Of a DNA stretch of 64,000 bases, positions 44,314-53,637 are shown one piece after another. Under the pieces are notes generated by a model. It made no database searches. It saw only the letters and a program-made list of their open reading frames with translations, and was not told the DNA's origin. The translations under genes were made by a program, and so were the position numbers. Position 1 is the first letter of the stretch. The number at the start of each line of letters is the position of its first letter. Origin of the DNA: JAYFQE01 sp034927345 (GTDB lineage Bacteria; Bacillota; Clostridia; Saccharofermentanales; UBA5734); assembly GCA_034927345.1 (NCBI GenBank), contig JAYFQE010000004.1:124001-188000 (forward strand), given 5' to 3'.

Positions 44314-45258
44314 ATGGCAGGAACGACAAAATTCATTCGTTTGATGCAGGAATATACAAATTGGAAACAAAGTGGATCTTCAATTATCGGGCAAAAAGAC
44401 GGTTATTGGTTCACAATCGCCCAAACCGGCATGATGCAGCCGATTATCTTGTCGGCGGCGGTTGCCCGGCTGCAATCTGAATCGTTGGATCAGCTGATCA
44501 CATCTATTCTGGCGAAGAAGAACGATTATCGGATCAGCCAGTATAAAAACAAAGGACACATCCTCAATTTTACGATAACTCCGGATATGACCGCTGCGAA
44601 AAGCATAAACCGGGTCGATGAACTGATCCGGGATTTGTCTGCGAAATTCAAGCAGTACGGCTTGGAAACCGGCTGCGGGATATGCGCGGCCAATACCCCT
44701 TTGGATGCTTATCGGATCGGCGATCATGCCGCTGCGATTTGCAAAGATTGTCAGACGAAATTGAAACAGGATTTTGATCAGATTATTGAACGGAACGCTT
44801 TTCAAGGCACTTATTTTACGGGCCTGATCGGAGCCCTGCTGGGTTCTCTGCTCGGTTCGGCGATCTGGCTGCTGGTATCGTATTTGGGTTTTTATGCCTC
44901 GATCGTCGGTTTTGTCATGGCCTTTCTGGCACAAGCCGGGTATCGGCTGTTTAAAGGCCGGATACAGAAGGGCATGCCCATAATCGTTCTGTTGGCCGTA
45001 ATCATCGGCATTTTTGCCGCCAATACCGCTGAAATCGCCCTGAGCCTGATGCGCGATCCGGACATCGGCCTGTCTCTGGCCGAATCGCTGCGTTTTGCGC
45101 CGCAGGCTTTTTATAATTCTGAATTATTTTATGTAGAAAAGATCTGGGCGAATACCGGCATCGGCCTCTTGTTCGCCCTGCTCGGCAGCTGGCCCACCCT
45201 TAAAAATCTGTCGGCTGAGACAAGAGGCCGCATTTATCAGATTGAAGAAATCCAATAA
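44314..45258 (+). CDS. Unknown membrane protein with CxxC pairs
   Basis: A protein of 314 residues of no recognised family. A soluble N-terminal half (about 1-165) contains GCGICAANTPLDAY and AAICKDCQTK, two CxxC pairs about 25 residues apart that look like a zinc ribbon. Helices follow: a Gly-rich GLIGALLGSLLGSAIWLLV, an YASIVGFVMAFLAQAGY segment, PIIVLLAVIIGIFAA and a C-terminal IGLLFALLGSWPTL. GAGGAG precedes the ATG and a good promoter lies upstream. It stands alone and converges with the SdpI-like gene. The function is not known. Confidence 0.75.
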   Translation: MAGTTKFIRLMQEYTNWKQSGSSIIGQKDGYWFTIAQTGMMQPIILSAAVARLQSESLDQLITSILAKKNDYRISQYKNKGHILNFTITPDMTAAKSINRVDELIRDLSAKFKQYGLETGCGICAANTPLDAYRIGDHAAAICKDCQTKLKQDFDQIIERNAFQGTYFTGLIGALLGSLLGSAIWLLVSYLGFYASIVGFVMAFLAQAGYRLFKGRIQKGMPIIVLLAVIIGIFAANTAEIALSLMRDPDIGLSLAESLRFAPQAFYNSELFYVEKIWANTGIGLLFALLGSWPTLKNLSAETRGRIYQIEEIQ

Positions 45259-45322
45259 TGCATGTTGTTGCACTATTTTGTCATGGGCACTGCTCAGGGA
45301 CACGCCGCGGCTGCCGGATGAT

Positions 45323-45967
45323 TCATTTCTCCGCTGCGTGCAGGCTTTTATAGGCAAGGTATGAATAGATCAGCGGCAGGGCAACAAGGAGAATAACAAG
45401 GCCGACGGTCACATAGGCCGAATGGAAAAAAGCGTTGGCAATGAAAATGATACCGCCGATCACCCAGACGAACCCGGCAAAATGATGCGTTTTATTCCAG
45501 ACTTCCTCGCTGTCCAGGGTCCAGGGCAGTTTGATCCCGACTGTATAATTACGTTTGCATTTAGGCAGATAATTGCCGCAAATGACAATGAAAACACCGC
45601 AGACCGCTGATGAAATGGCGCCGATCGGTATTTCCGCCCCGATGGCCATAAAATAAGTGATGGGCAGCACAATCAAGGAAATAAGCGGCACTGCCCACTT
45701 GGCAGCCAATTTCAGTATAAAAGAAGCATTTTCTCGTTTCGGATCGTTATTCAGACGAAAATGGGTATAGAGGTTAATCAGGGAAAGGGCTATCGGCAAT
45801 CCCCAAACAGCCAGTACCTTAGGAAGATAATTATCAGGCGTTCCCGTTTGGTCAAAATGGACGGCAATTTGTTCCGGCAATTGATCATAGAGGATCAATG
45901 CAAGAATAATGGGCAGCAAGCACAGCACAGTTGAAATGATTAGCGTTTTATTGATCTTTCCGGTCAT
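45323..45967 (-). CDS. SdpI-like membrane protein (DUF1648 plus SdpI domain)
   Basis: A protein of 214 residues. DUF1648 features are at the N-terminus (IAVHFDQTGTPDNYLPK), followed by several membrane helices and the SdpI signature NYTVGIKLPWTLDSEEVWNKTHHFAG. In Bacillus subtilis SdpI protects the cell against the SdpC toxin and signals through SdpR. The gene overlaps the ArsR-family gene by 20 bp and shares its promoter, matching the sdpRI layout. Start 45967 has GGAGGAG 6 nt upstream; the ATG 32 codons earlier lies inside the regulator gene. No SdpC-like toxin gene is seen nearby. Confidence 0.85.
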   Translation of the reverse strand: MTGKINKTLIISTVLCLLPIILALILYDQLPEQIAVHFDQTGTPDNYLPKVLAVWGLPIALSLINLYTHFRLNNDPKRENASFILKLAAKWAVPLISLIVLPITYFMAIGAEIPIGAISSAVCGVFIVICGNYLPKCKRNYTVGIKLPWTLDSEEVWNKTHHFAGFVWVIGGIIFIANAFFHSAYVTVGLVILLVALPLIYSYLAYKSLHAAEK

Positions 45968-46232
45968 TTTTTTCTCCTCCAAACTGCGAGAACCACGACA
46001 TAATTTCCTCGAATACAGATGCATTAATTTCATAGTAAATGAAGTTCTTGTATTTTGTTTCAAACACCAGTTCGGCTTTTTTCAGCTGCGAAAGATGATA
46101 AGAAATCGTTGCGCCTGATATATGAAAATGCTGGCCGATTTCACCGGCGGACATTTTCCCCTCTTTCAACATCAGAAGAATTTCTCTCCGGACCGGATCG
46201 GACAAGGCTTTGAAAGTCTCCGGAAATCCCAT
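45948..46232 (-). CDS. ArsR-family repressor, SdpR-like
   Basis: A protein of 94 residues. The winged helix is ALSDPVRREILLMLKEGKMSAGEIGQHF, SGATISYHLSQLKKAELV and an EINASVFEEI C-terminus. It lacks the metal-site Cys pair of ArsR/SmtB sensors, as SdpR does. ATG 46232 is 7 nt after GGGAGG; a GTG two codons earlier overlaps the spacer. Two 20-bp inverted repeats bracket its promoter and are the probable operators, so it should repress itself and the SdpI-like gene. Confidence 0.87.
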   Translation of the reverse strand: MGFPETFKALSDPVRREILLMLKEGKMSAGEIGQHFHISGATISYHLSQLKKAELVFETKYKNFIYYEINASVFEEIMSWFSQFGGEKNDRKDQ

Positions 46233-46260
46233 CAGCACGCCTCCCTAAGCACTTGCGAGC

Positions 46261-46336
46261 ATTTAGATAAATTTCTAAATAGATATTACGGCGAACGACA
46301 AATCTTGTCAATAGGTATTTAGAAAATATTCTAAAT
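46261..46336 (-). promoter_or_regulatory. sdpRI-like control region: promoter and two operators
   Basis: On the minus strand TTGACA (46311-46306), 17 bp and TAATAT (46288-46283) form an excellent promoter. Operator 1 (46261-46280) is ATTTAGA/TCTAAAT around 6 bp, just downstream of -10. Operator 2 (46317-46336) is ATTTAGAA/TTCTAAAT around 4 bp, just upstream of -35. Their centres are 56 bp apart. Confidence 0.8.
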
Positions 46337-46426
46337 AGATATTTGAAACAACAGGATACTTATTATGTACAATGGAATTAGCTCCCGATCTCGACCGTTA
46401 ATCAGGGACTGGAAAGGTTGATCAAG

Positions 46427-46714
46427 ATGCAGGTAGCGGCTGTCCAGATGACGCTTTTTGCCCCGGATGCCCATTCGCTGAAGGATAAGCGGCAGATTGT
46501 ACGCAGCGTGCTCGATCAGACGCGCCGGCGCTTCAATGTCTCGATTTCAGAAGTCGACGCTCTGAATCTGCACCAGAGGATCGTTCTGGGGCTGGCGGTA
46601 GTCAGCGCGACGGCGACGCACGCCCAGACAATGCTGGATGAGGTCATCCGCTTTATTGAGGACGCGGCAGAGCTGGCCGGCGCCGAATGCACCCAGATTG
46701 AAACAGTGCTCTGA
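46427..46714 (+). CDS. DUF503 protein, YlxP-like
   Basis: A protein of 95 residues. The DUF503 signature is present: HSLKDKRQIVRSVLDQTRRRFNVSISEVD, then LGLAVVSATATHAQ. B. subtilis YlxP sits in the nusA-infB operon and is linked to ribosome assembly, but here the gene stands alone. GGAAAGG lies 9 nt before ATG 46427; an in-frame TTG three codons earlier is less likely. It is divergent from the sdpRI-like pair. Confidence 0.87.
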   Translation: MQVAAVQMTLFAPDAHSLKDKRQIVRSVLDQTRRRFNVSISEVDALNLHQRIVLGLAVVSATATHAQTMLDEVIRFIEDAAELAGAECTQIETVL

Positions 46715-46764
46715 ATATTTACTATCATGCTCATTTTCATCACGGTAAATGGGATTCGTTAGGC

Positions 46765-47739
46765 TCAATCCTTAAACGCCGGCTCTATATTTTCTTTAAT
46801 CAATTCAATTCTATCTTTAACAACAGGCTTAAAAAGAGAAGCGATAGAAACCGCCATTTTTTCCTTTGTATTGACATAGATGACATTGCCGCCGTCGCCC
46901 AGAGCCGCAAAGCTATCCCCGTCAATGATCCACCAAAGATAGCCATACGATAACTTAAGCTCATCCCAGCGGCTGTGTATCCTGGTACTCTCGGCAATCC
47001 ATTCAGCCGAAATGATTTGCCGGTGATTCCAGATTCCGCCGTTCAGGTACAATTGGCCTATTTTACCCATATCCTCCGGCGTTATGAAAAGTCCCCAGCC
47101 GGCCGTATTGATCCCCTGCGGGTCGGCTACCCATCCGTTATCGTGATAATCCTTCATAATAGAGAGCTGTTCTTCTTTGCTGTGAAAAACTACATTCTGA
47201 ACGACATCGATCCCCAGCGGAGAAAACAAATGCTCATAGGCGAATTCGAGTGTAGACTGCCCGGTCGCGTTGGTCAGGATACCCGACAGGATATCCGGTC
47301 CTATGAGGGGCGTATATCGGAACCGGCCGATCTCTCCCTTGCCGCCTAAAAGATCTAAGGCGCTTTTTACCCAGCTCTCACTGGTAAAATACTTTGTGTA
47401 TGGCGCCGATTTGTATTTGAACGGGGTGGTCATGGTCATCATATCCCGTATCGTGACGCGCTGTGCCGTCTTTTCGCCTCGTTTTAGCTGGTAATCCGGG
47501 AAAAAGTCCAGCACCTTTTGGTCGACGCTCCTGATATGACCTTTATCCAGAGCAATGCCGATCAACGCGGATAGGATGCTCTTGGTTACTGAAAACACAT
47601 GAAAGGCCGCATCGGCGGAATATCCGTTAAAGTAGTTTTCATACAGCTTCAAGCTGTTTTTTTGTACAACAATACCGGCGATATTCCTGTAATCGCTGCC
47701 GATTATCCTCTCGAGCTCTTTAATTTTATTTTGATTCAT
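46765..47739 (-). CDS. Serine hydrolase, class C beta-lactamase/esterase family
   Basis: A protein of 324 residues. The SxxK motif is FSVTKSILSA (nucleophile Ser about residue 50 and Lys). A Tyr element occurs in LSYGYLWWI and a final GDGGN loop stands where the family has HTG-like residues. There is no signal peptide, so it is probably a cytosolic esterase or peptidase rather than a drug-resistance beta-lactamase. AAAGGAG precedes the ATG. It has no close same-strand neighbours. Confidence 0.88.
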   Translation of the reverse strand: MNQNKIKELERIIGSDYRNIAGIVVQKNSLKLYENYFNGYSADAAFHVFSVTKSILSALIGIALDKGHIRSVDQKVLDFFPDYQLKRGEKTAQRVTIRDMMTMTTPFKYKSAPYTKYFTSESWVKSALDLLGGKGEIGRFRYTPLIGPDILSGILTNATGQSTLEFAYEHLFSPLGIDVVQNVVFHSKEEQLSIMKDYHDNGWVADPQGINTAGWGLFITPEDMGKIGQLYLNGGIWNHRQIISAEWIAESTRIHSRWDELKLSYGYLWWIIDGDSFAALGDGGNVIYVNTKEKMAVSIASLFKPVVKDRIELIKENIEPAFKD

Positions 47740-47939
47740 ACGATCAATTGCTCCTTTAAAGTGATTAAAGGATATCCTTGATATGAAGGATAAGTGGATT
47801 AAAAATGATTTGCAAGAGCTATTTTAAATAAAATATTTTACAGGTGTCTGTTATAACCCTTACTCCTCTTAGGTTGACCCCTCCAATGGCTGGCGCCATA
47901 GTCTGTCCAAGAAAACGTCCGCATCCCCGCCCCGCGTGA

Positions 47940-50627
47940 TCAGTACTCCCGGATCAAGTCGCAGACCGACAGGCGGTAGATCGCCCTAATCGGCAGCAAC
48001 TGGAAAAACCAGGCTGCCAGAATCAGAGTGGGCAGACTGACTATGGCTCCTGACAAGGGGTAGCTGTTTAGAATAACGATGACTTCTCGAATAAAGCTGT
48101 TATAGTTCTGCCATGGCAGCATTGCCAGCATAGCGCCGATGCTCAGAAAATGGGCTAGAATGAAAGCCAAACCAATAAGCTGTATGGATTCGAACAGCTT
48201 CAGGCGACGCATCAGATCATACGAAAAGCCGCCAGCCCGCAAGGCACCAATCACATGCCGGTTGCGGCTGATCAGGGACTGGCTGAAGGAATACAAGCTA
48301 AAAAACGCAAAGCAGACCAGTATTAAGAGAATGCCATATGCGGAACCAAGCAGGATGTTGTTGCTGATGGTGGTTTGTCGGTCCGCTTCGGATTTTAGAT
48401 AGACCTCGCTTCCGGGATAAAGGACGCTGAGCCGCCGGATTTCCAATTGTAGAGCCTGATCTTGGAACGGATTGTTTAGCGTCATGTACAAGCCAGTTAT
48501 CTTTGAGTCAATGCCAAAGATCGAGATGGCCCGCTCACCCCAAACCAACGTATTGACTGAGCCAAAAAGATTCGGGAAAGCGTCGACGGCCTTCGAAAGG
48601 TCGATGATCGCCGCAATTCTGACGATAACGTCTTTTCGTGTCCAGTCCTCAGGTTGCTGATCGTATTGAGCATATATAATTTGGGTCAACGTCAGCTGAT
48701 CGCCGACTTGAAATACCGTCTGACCCGTTCGCGAAACGAGGATGACGGATTTACCTGTATCCAGCTGACCGGCATCAATTTGTCCGTCCCTAACATAAGC
48801 TGAAAGATCTGCCAACAAAGTTTGGCCGGCGCCGATCATGCTGCCGGTATATATCCGATCACTGGCTTGATAACCGTAAGATACCTTGTCTTGGTTGATC
48901 ATGTCGATGAGATCAGAATTGGCGTACTCAATATCTTGAAAATTCAACGAGTTCAACCGGTCAATGCTCTCAGTCGTTTCGCTGCCAAGCAGATTAACCG
49001 CATACCTGTTCAATGTATAGATGGTCTTGAGTTCATGTAGTACCTCGATGGTTTTCAGATCGTTACGTTCAAAGCCGAACCGATAATCGAGAGGGATATA
49101 AAAATTGGAAATTGATGATGTAACATATGGCAACGCAGTATTAGTGATCACCGCATCGTATTGATAAACTCGGCGGTTAGTCTGCTGGAGCTGGACGACT
49201 AGAAACGAACTGATCAGAATCGCCGAAAAGCATAACACCAAGGTAAACAAAACACCGGACAGCGCCAGCCGGTTTTCCTGAAAGGAAATGACTGACCAAA
49301 ACAAAATCGGCCGCCTGATCAGCCGCTCTGGTCGGTTCTTGCCAGGTTTGCGAACTTTGTTACGGACTTGTTGACCGACAGCTAGCGGTTGGTTTTTCAG
49401 GTCGCGCAGGCAACTGGCAGCGGAGGCGACGGAGACAATCAGGACAAATGCCAGCAGAACCAGCATGAGTTGACCGCCATGTACAGCGAACTGATAATAG
49501 GGGACCTGATTTGTCAAGAGTAATATCGAAATGATCAAGGCCGCCAACCCACCTAATACAAGTCCGGCTGGCAGCAGCAATAGCAGGTAAAAGGCGACCT
49601 GCAGACTTAGAAAAGTGGCTACCTGACGCGGCGACGCCCCGGCTAGTCGCAAGACAAGACCGGTTGTCTGTTGCTTTTTGTGGTAAATCAGCAGCGTAGT
49701 GATGATGGTGAAAATGGTCAGTACAATCAGAAAGCCGATGATCAGATTCAAAATCATTCGGGTCTGGCTGCGTTGATCATCATAGCCAATGGCGTTTTCA
49801 GCTTGATAAAAATAACTGGACAGGTTTTTCTGATAATCATTGTCAACAATTGCAAGAGGGGCATCCGGCGGATATAACGCTGTATTGAGATAGTATTGAT
49901 CAAGTGTTAGGCTGAACCGGTCGGTTATCGCTCTGAAGAAGGGTATGTATGGCGTCTTGTCTCGTAATCGGATCGAGGCAGTCACCGATAGTGCTGACAA
50001 GTTTGCGTCATTACCTGTTCCGATGATCGCACCCGGCAAATCGGACTGAATGGCAAGCGATGGCGACGGATGATACTGCATGTAGGCGTAATTCTTAAGG
50101 ATGCCGACTAGATGAAAAGGCCAGCTGGCGGTTATCGTTTCACCAGTACCGTAAGCTGTGGGCCGGGTCAAACTAAGGCTGATCGTATCGCCGACTTGCG
50201 CCCGCAGCCGCAGGAGCAGTAGTGCCTTTTCTTCCAGCACTATTTCGGTTTGATTCTGGGGCCAGCGGCCGTTCTGCAATTCAAGACAAGCCATCTGGCG
50301 AGCCTGATCATCGAAGGCACCTAAACTGACGGTACCAGAAACCGCCGATTCGTCATTACTTAAAACGCCCAACAGACTAATGTTGCCCAGAGCCTGGACA
50401 TCGCTATCTTGACTGAGAAAAGTTAAAAGTTGGCTTGAACAGTTGAAAATGAAGCCATGTTGGGTACCATAGGTGTGTTCGACCTGTCGGACTCGCGCAT
50501 TATCAAGGTCGCAGCTGGTCTGAACGAGAAAAACCAATAATGCCAGGCAAACGGTCAAAGCTGTCAGGACAGATTGCGAATTAAACAATTGCCGGTGGAT
50601 GATCCGGAACATCAGCGTGCGAATCAT
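47940..50627 (-). CDS. FtsX-domain ABC permease
   Basis: A protein of 895 residues. A membrane helix near the N-terminus (LTVCLALLVFLVQTSC) is followed by a large extracellular domain, three helices (FLIVLTIFTIITTLLIY and following), a fourth pair near residue 460 (VLFTLVLCFSAILISSFLVV), a second extracellular domain and three C-terminal helices. This is the two-FtsX-unit layout of BceB/MacB-like exporters. It has no coiled-coil insert, unlike the permease at 21095. Its start overlaps the ATPase stop by 4 bp. The transported substrate is unknown. Confidence 0.87.
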   Translation of the reverse strand: MIRTLMFRIIHRQLFNSQSVLTALTVCLALLVFLVQTSCDLDNARVRQVEHTYGTQHGFIFNCSSQLLTFLSQDSDVQALGNISLLGVLSNDESAVSGTVSLGAFDDQARQMACLELQNGRWPQNQTEIVLEEKALLLLRLRAQVGDTISLSLTRPTAYGTGETITASWPFHLVGILKNYAYMQYHPSPSLAIQSDLPGAIIGTGNDANLSALSVTASIRLRDKTPYIPFFRAITDRFSLTLDQYYLNTALYPPDAPLAIVDNDYQKNLSSYFYQAENAIGYDDQRSQTRMILNLIIGFLIVLTIFTIITTLLIYHKKQQTTGLVLRLAGASPRQVATFLSLQVAFYLLLLLPAGLVLGGLAALIISILLLTNQVPYYQFAVHGGQLMLVLLAFVLIVSVASAASCLRDLKNQPLAVGQQVRNKVRKPGKNRPERLIRRPILFWSVISFQENRLALSGVLFTLVLCFSAILISSFLVVQLQQTNRRVYQYDAVITNTALPYVTSSISNFYIPLDYRFGFERNDLKTIEVLHELKTIYTLNRYAVNLLGSETTESIDRLNSLNFQDIEYANSDLIDMINQDKVSYGYQASDRIYTGSMIGAGQTLLADLSAYVRDGQIDAGQLDTGKSVILVSRTGQTVFQVGDQLTLTQIIYAQYDQQPEDWTRKDVIVRIAAIIDLSKAVDAFPNLFGSVNTLVWGERAISIFGIDSKITGLYMTLNNPFQDQALQLEIRRLSVLYPGSEVYLKSEADRQTTISNNILLGSAYGILLILVCFAFFSLYSFSQSLISRNRHVIGALRAGGFSYDLMRRLKLFESIQLIGLAFILAHFLSIGAMLAMLPWQNYNSFIREVIVILNSYPLSGAIVSLPTLILAAWFFQLLPIRAIYRLSVCDLIREY

Positions 50628-51292
50628 TGGACTTTTCCATCCTTCAATTCGATGATTCGGTCAGCACAGGCAGCCGCATCAGAATCGTGGGTCACCATGA
50701 CGATGGTTTGCCGCCAGCGATTGGTCAATTCCCGTAAAAGGCCGAGAACCGACCGCGATGAGGCATCGTCAAGATTACCAGTTGGCTCGTCTAGAAATAT
50801 CGCGCGCGGCTTAAGGATCAAGGCCCGGGCGATGGCCGCGCGTTGCTGCTGACCGCCAGATACCTGGTCCGGCAGATGTCGCAGGCGATCCGAAATTTCC
50901 AGGGCATCACAAAGTTCGTTGAAATATTGAATATCATAGTTTTTTTGTTCTAGGAGAGCCGGAAAGATGATGTTCTCCTTTAGATTCAATTCGGGAATCA
51001 AATTGAAAAACTGGAAAACAAACCCGAGATTCTTGCGTCGGAACAACGAAAGTTTCGCTTCCGGCAAGGCGCTGATAACCTGGCCGTCGATCCAAACCGA
51101 ACCAGTAGTCGGTCGGTCAAGCCCACCCAATAAGTGCAGCAAAGTCGATTTCCCAGATCCGCTTTTGCCCATGATTGAGACAAACTGTCCTTGGGAGATT
51201 TCTAGGTTAACATTCTTCAACGCGTCGACCGTTTGATAACCGACTTTATATTGTTTACTGAGCTCCGTAACCTGGATTAATTCATCATTCAT
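50624..51292 (-). CDS. ABC transporter ATP-binding protein (LolD/MacB type)
   Basis: A protein of 222 residues. Walker A GKSGSGKST, Q-loop VFQFFNLIPELNL, signature VSGGQQQRAAIARAL, Walker B AIFLDEPTGNLD and H-loop VMVTHDSD are all present. It is coupled to the FtsX permease by an ATGA overlap and to the VanZ-like gene by 8 bp, so the three form one operon. Export of a peptide or lipid, or a BceAB-like role, fits the family. Confidence 0.93.
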   Translation of the reverse strand: MNDELIQVTELSKQYKVGYQTVDALKNVNLEISQGQFVSIMGKSGSGKSTLLHLLGGLDRPTTGSVWIDGQVISALPEAKLSLFRRKNLGFVFQFFNLIPELNLKENIIFPALLEQKNYDIQYFNELCDALEISDRLRHLPDQVSGGQQQRAAIARALILKPRAIFLDEPTGNLDDASSRSVLGLLRELTNRWRQTIVMVTHDSDAAACADRIIELKDGKVQ

Positions 51293-51926
51293 GAACCGGT
51301 CTCCACAGTAGTTTACTGAATTTGAACAATTGATAACCTAGGATCAAGGCGGCCAACTGGAAGAAGATAAACGAAGTATCAAACATTTCAACTTCCAGTG
51401 AAATCGTGTAATATTTGGCGATGGCCGCAAGGTCGATCGCAAATATGAAAACACCCGGAAACATCAGGATTTGTCGCAGAGAGCTGCGATCGCCGGCCAG
51501 CCAACCGCGCAGGGCGCTGATCAGGGCAATTAGACCAAAATTGGCGACATTGAATAACAAGATCCGATTCAAACTAATCTGTAAAATCATGATGTATTCG
51601 TTACGTTGAGCCTCATTGATTACTTCGCTGAAGTAGGAGTTGGCTATTGCTTCAACCGCACCGGCGCCTTGCATATCGCGAATGATGTAGTAGAAGGGAA
51701 TCAGATTATGCTTGTATAGACGAGCTTCGACAAAGGGTATGGAGTTAAAATCCTGAATGTCGATCGGAAATAACATCAAATTAAGAAAAACGATGCAGAT
51801 TGCAAAGATAAGGAAAAACAACAAGTGCTGCTTGAGGGTGTATTTTTTTTTAATGAGCATAAAGACAAAGATAAGTAAGTAGACAATTAATCCAATTTTA
51901 CACAAAGGTCCGAATTCTATAGTCAT
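51285..51926 (-). CDS. VanZ-like membrane protein
   Basis: A protein of 213 residues with about five hydrophobic segments. HNLIPFYYI, NVANFGLIALI and the acidic EVEMFDTSFIFFQLAALILGYQLFK correspond in order to VanZ-family NLIPF, NixxFxPxG and ExxQ...D...N...G elements, though the middle motif is weak. Start 51926 has AAGG 7 nt upstream; a GTG two codons earlier is possible. It leads the ABC operon. VanZ proteins can give low-level teicoplanin tolerance, but no van cluster is present here. Confidence 0.65.
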   Translation of the reverse strand: MTIEFGPLCKIGLIVYLLIFVFMLIKKKYTLKQHLLFFLIFAICIVFLNLMLFPIDIQDFNSIPFVEARLYKHNLIPFYYIIRDMQGAGAVEAIANSYFSEVINEAQRNEYIMILQISLNRILLFNVANFGLIALISALRGWLAGDRSSLRQILMFPGVFIFAIDLAAIAKYYTISLEVEMFDTSFIFFQLAALILGYQLFKFSKLLWRPVHE

Positions 51927-52388
51927 CAGCACACCTTATATAATGTTAAAGCATTACATTCACTTTCTTATATAGTTATTAGTGTAATTCTGTCAGGCGT
52001 TATGGACTGGTTCGCGTACTTATCTCTTAGCGATTATCCTGAAGATTCATCCATTGCGATTTGCGTAATAATTGATGAGTTCGATAACGCTTGTTGTTCT
52101 AATTTGATCAAGGCTACATCGACAAAACAGTCTGTGAAACACAAAATTTTAATAGCAATAATGTAAATGAGAAGCGATCTAATTATCACAACATATGCAT
52201 ATATTATATAATTAGTATATATGATAATTTTATTTATGTCAACATATTTTAATCTGGGTACCCCAATTTTTCACGCGTTGAAACAATATAATAAAAATAA
52301 CATTAGTGAAGATCGGAGCAAAACCCATAAAATTTTCCGCATTGAGTGTAGCCAGTATTCACACTGTTAGCATTGAGATTGTGGATAA
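51927..52388. other. 462-bp AT-rich spacer
   Basis: Very AT-rich region between the VanZ-like gene (whose promoter should be here) and the end of the adenosine deaminase-like gene. No supported gene, clear terminator or repeat was seen. Confidence 0.5.
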
Positions 52389-53306
52389 CTATTGCCTATA
52401 TTCAAGGCCGGTCAGACGTATATCCTCCAGCTCGTCAGCCGTCATGAGCTTGGAGCGATACAAGTTCATATACTCCTCGGAAACGCTCCGATTAAAGATA
52501 AGCAGATCATCTGTATTGATCGTTACCGGTATCCCGTGATCGTAGAGAATCCGTATCGGATGGGCAGCGTAGCTTTTTGCTGTTTTGAGCATCACATTAC
52601 TGGTAGGGCAAATGTTAAGCCGGATTTTATTATCGGATAGAAATCGCATGACCTTGTCAGACCGGGCGGCGGCTATCCCGTGGTGGACCTCATCCAGTTC
52701 AAGATTTTCGACCGCTTCCCATATGTCGTCGGCGCTTCCGAATTCTCCGACATGAGCTCTGAGCTTAAGCCCGGCAGATCGTGCTCGTCTGTAGATCTTC
52801 TTAAAATTGCGTATCGGCTGAGCAAACTCATTATTGCAGATATCGATCGATTTAAACCAGTTATATGAAAAAATCTCATCGAGTCGTGATGCAAGATAAT
52901 CGACATCCTGCTCACGCCCCAAGGATAACTCCGGAAAAAACAGCGTATCGGGGGCAAAATTGGCATGGAAATCCTCCATCGTCCTGATGAACGGGATCAT
53001 GCCTCCCAGCGAATCAATTTCGCCTATCCCATAACTCAGCGTCAAGACCTTGATATGATCGTCCGCCGCCTGAACGAATGCAGCTTCTATTCGCTTCAAG
53101 TAACCGTCAATACCCGAGCAGTGACATTTTACATGATTCTCAAACCAGCTCTGCATCTCGGATAAGGACTCAAACGGCTTATCATTCGGCGTTATCTTAA
53201 TTCCTGCCCAATGCTCTATGTACTTGATACGACCTCCGCGCCCTGCGTGGCTGTGCAAATCACTCTTAGGTAAATCCCGGATAAAGCTTAAGTTATAGCT
53301 GTTCAA
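52389..53306 (-). CDS. Adenosine deaminase-like amidohydrolase
   Basis: A protein of 305 residues. DLHSHAGRGG holds the HxH zinc ligands; LRAHVGEFG gives the third His and the catalytic-type Glu; EVHHGIAA and TINTDDLLIF (Asp-Asp) complete the ADA pattern. It should deaminate adenosine or a related aminopurine or modified nucleoside. Translation probably starts at TTG 53306, with AAAGG 9 nt upstream; a longer frame would run back into the GNAT gene. The GNAT stop is 31 bp away on the same strand, so the two may be co-transcribed. Confidence 0.87.
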   Translation of the reverse strand: MNSYNLSFIRDLPKSDLHSHAGRGGRIKYIEHWAGIKITPNDKPFESLSEMQSWFENHVKCHCSGIDGYLKRIEAAFVQAADDHIKVLTLSYGIGEIDSLGGMIPFIRTMEDFHANFAPDTLFFPELSLGREQDVDYLASRLDEIFSYNWFKSIDICNNEFAQPIRNFKKIYRRARSAGLKLRAHVGEFGSADDIWEAVENLELDEVHHGIAAARSDKVMRFLSDNKIRLNICPTSNVMLKTAKSYAAHPIRILYDHGIPVTINTDDLLIFNRSVSEEYMNLYRSKLMTADELEDIRLTGLEYRQ

Positions 53307-53337
53307 TGAACGCCGCCTTTCTGGGGGAAATCTGACT

Positions 53338-53637
53338 CTATCGTTCCAATAAAAAACGGACCACGCTGACCTTTCCATCCATCTCCGCGCCGTCAATGGT
53401 AAATCCGCATTTCTTATAAAAAATAAGATTTTCTTCTTTGTCCGCGGGCGTCACCAACATTATTTTTTCCCAGTCGGCATAATAGTTCAATATAAACTTA
53501 ACGGCGTGTGTGCCGATGCCTTTTCCTTGATATTCCGGAATCACACAGAGACATCCGAGATAATACTCTCCGTTGTAAATTTTGATTAATATATCTGCAT
53601 CATCTTTTTTCGCTTTAATATATTTTAAATTCATCAT
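53338..53637 (-). CDS. GNAT acetyltransferase, internally shortened
   Basis: A protein of 99 residues, against about 150 for the family. YLGCLCVIPEYQGKGIGTHAVKFIL is the acetyl-CoA-binding motif A, and NLIFYKKCGFTIDGAEMDG the C-terminal part. The N-terminus (NLKYIKAKKDDADILIKIYNGEYY) runs straight into motif A, so about 50 residues of the central strands appear to be missing in frame. The product may be inactive or a deletion allele. GGAG is not obvious before the ATG. It lies upstream of the adenosine deaminase-like gene. Confidence 0.75.
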   Translation of the reverse strand: MMNLKYIKAKKDDADILIKIYNGEYYLGCLCVIPEYQGKGIGTHAVKFILNYYADWEKIMLVTPADKEENLIFYKKCGFTIDGAEMDGKVSVVRFLLER

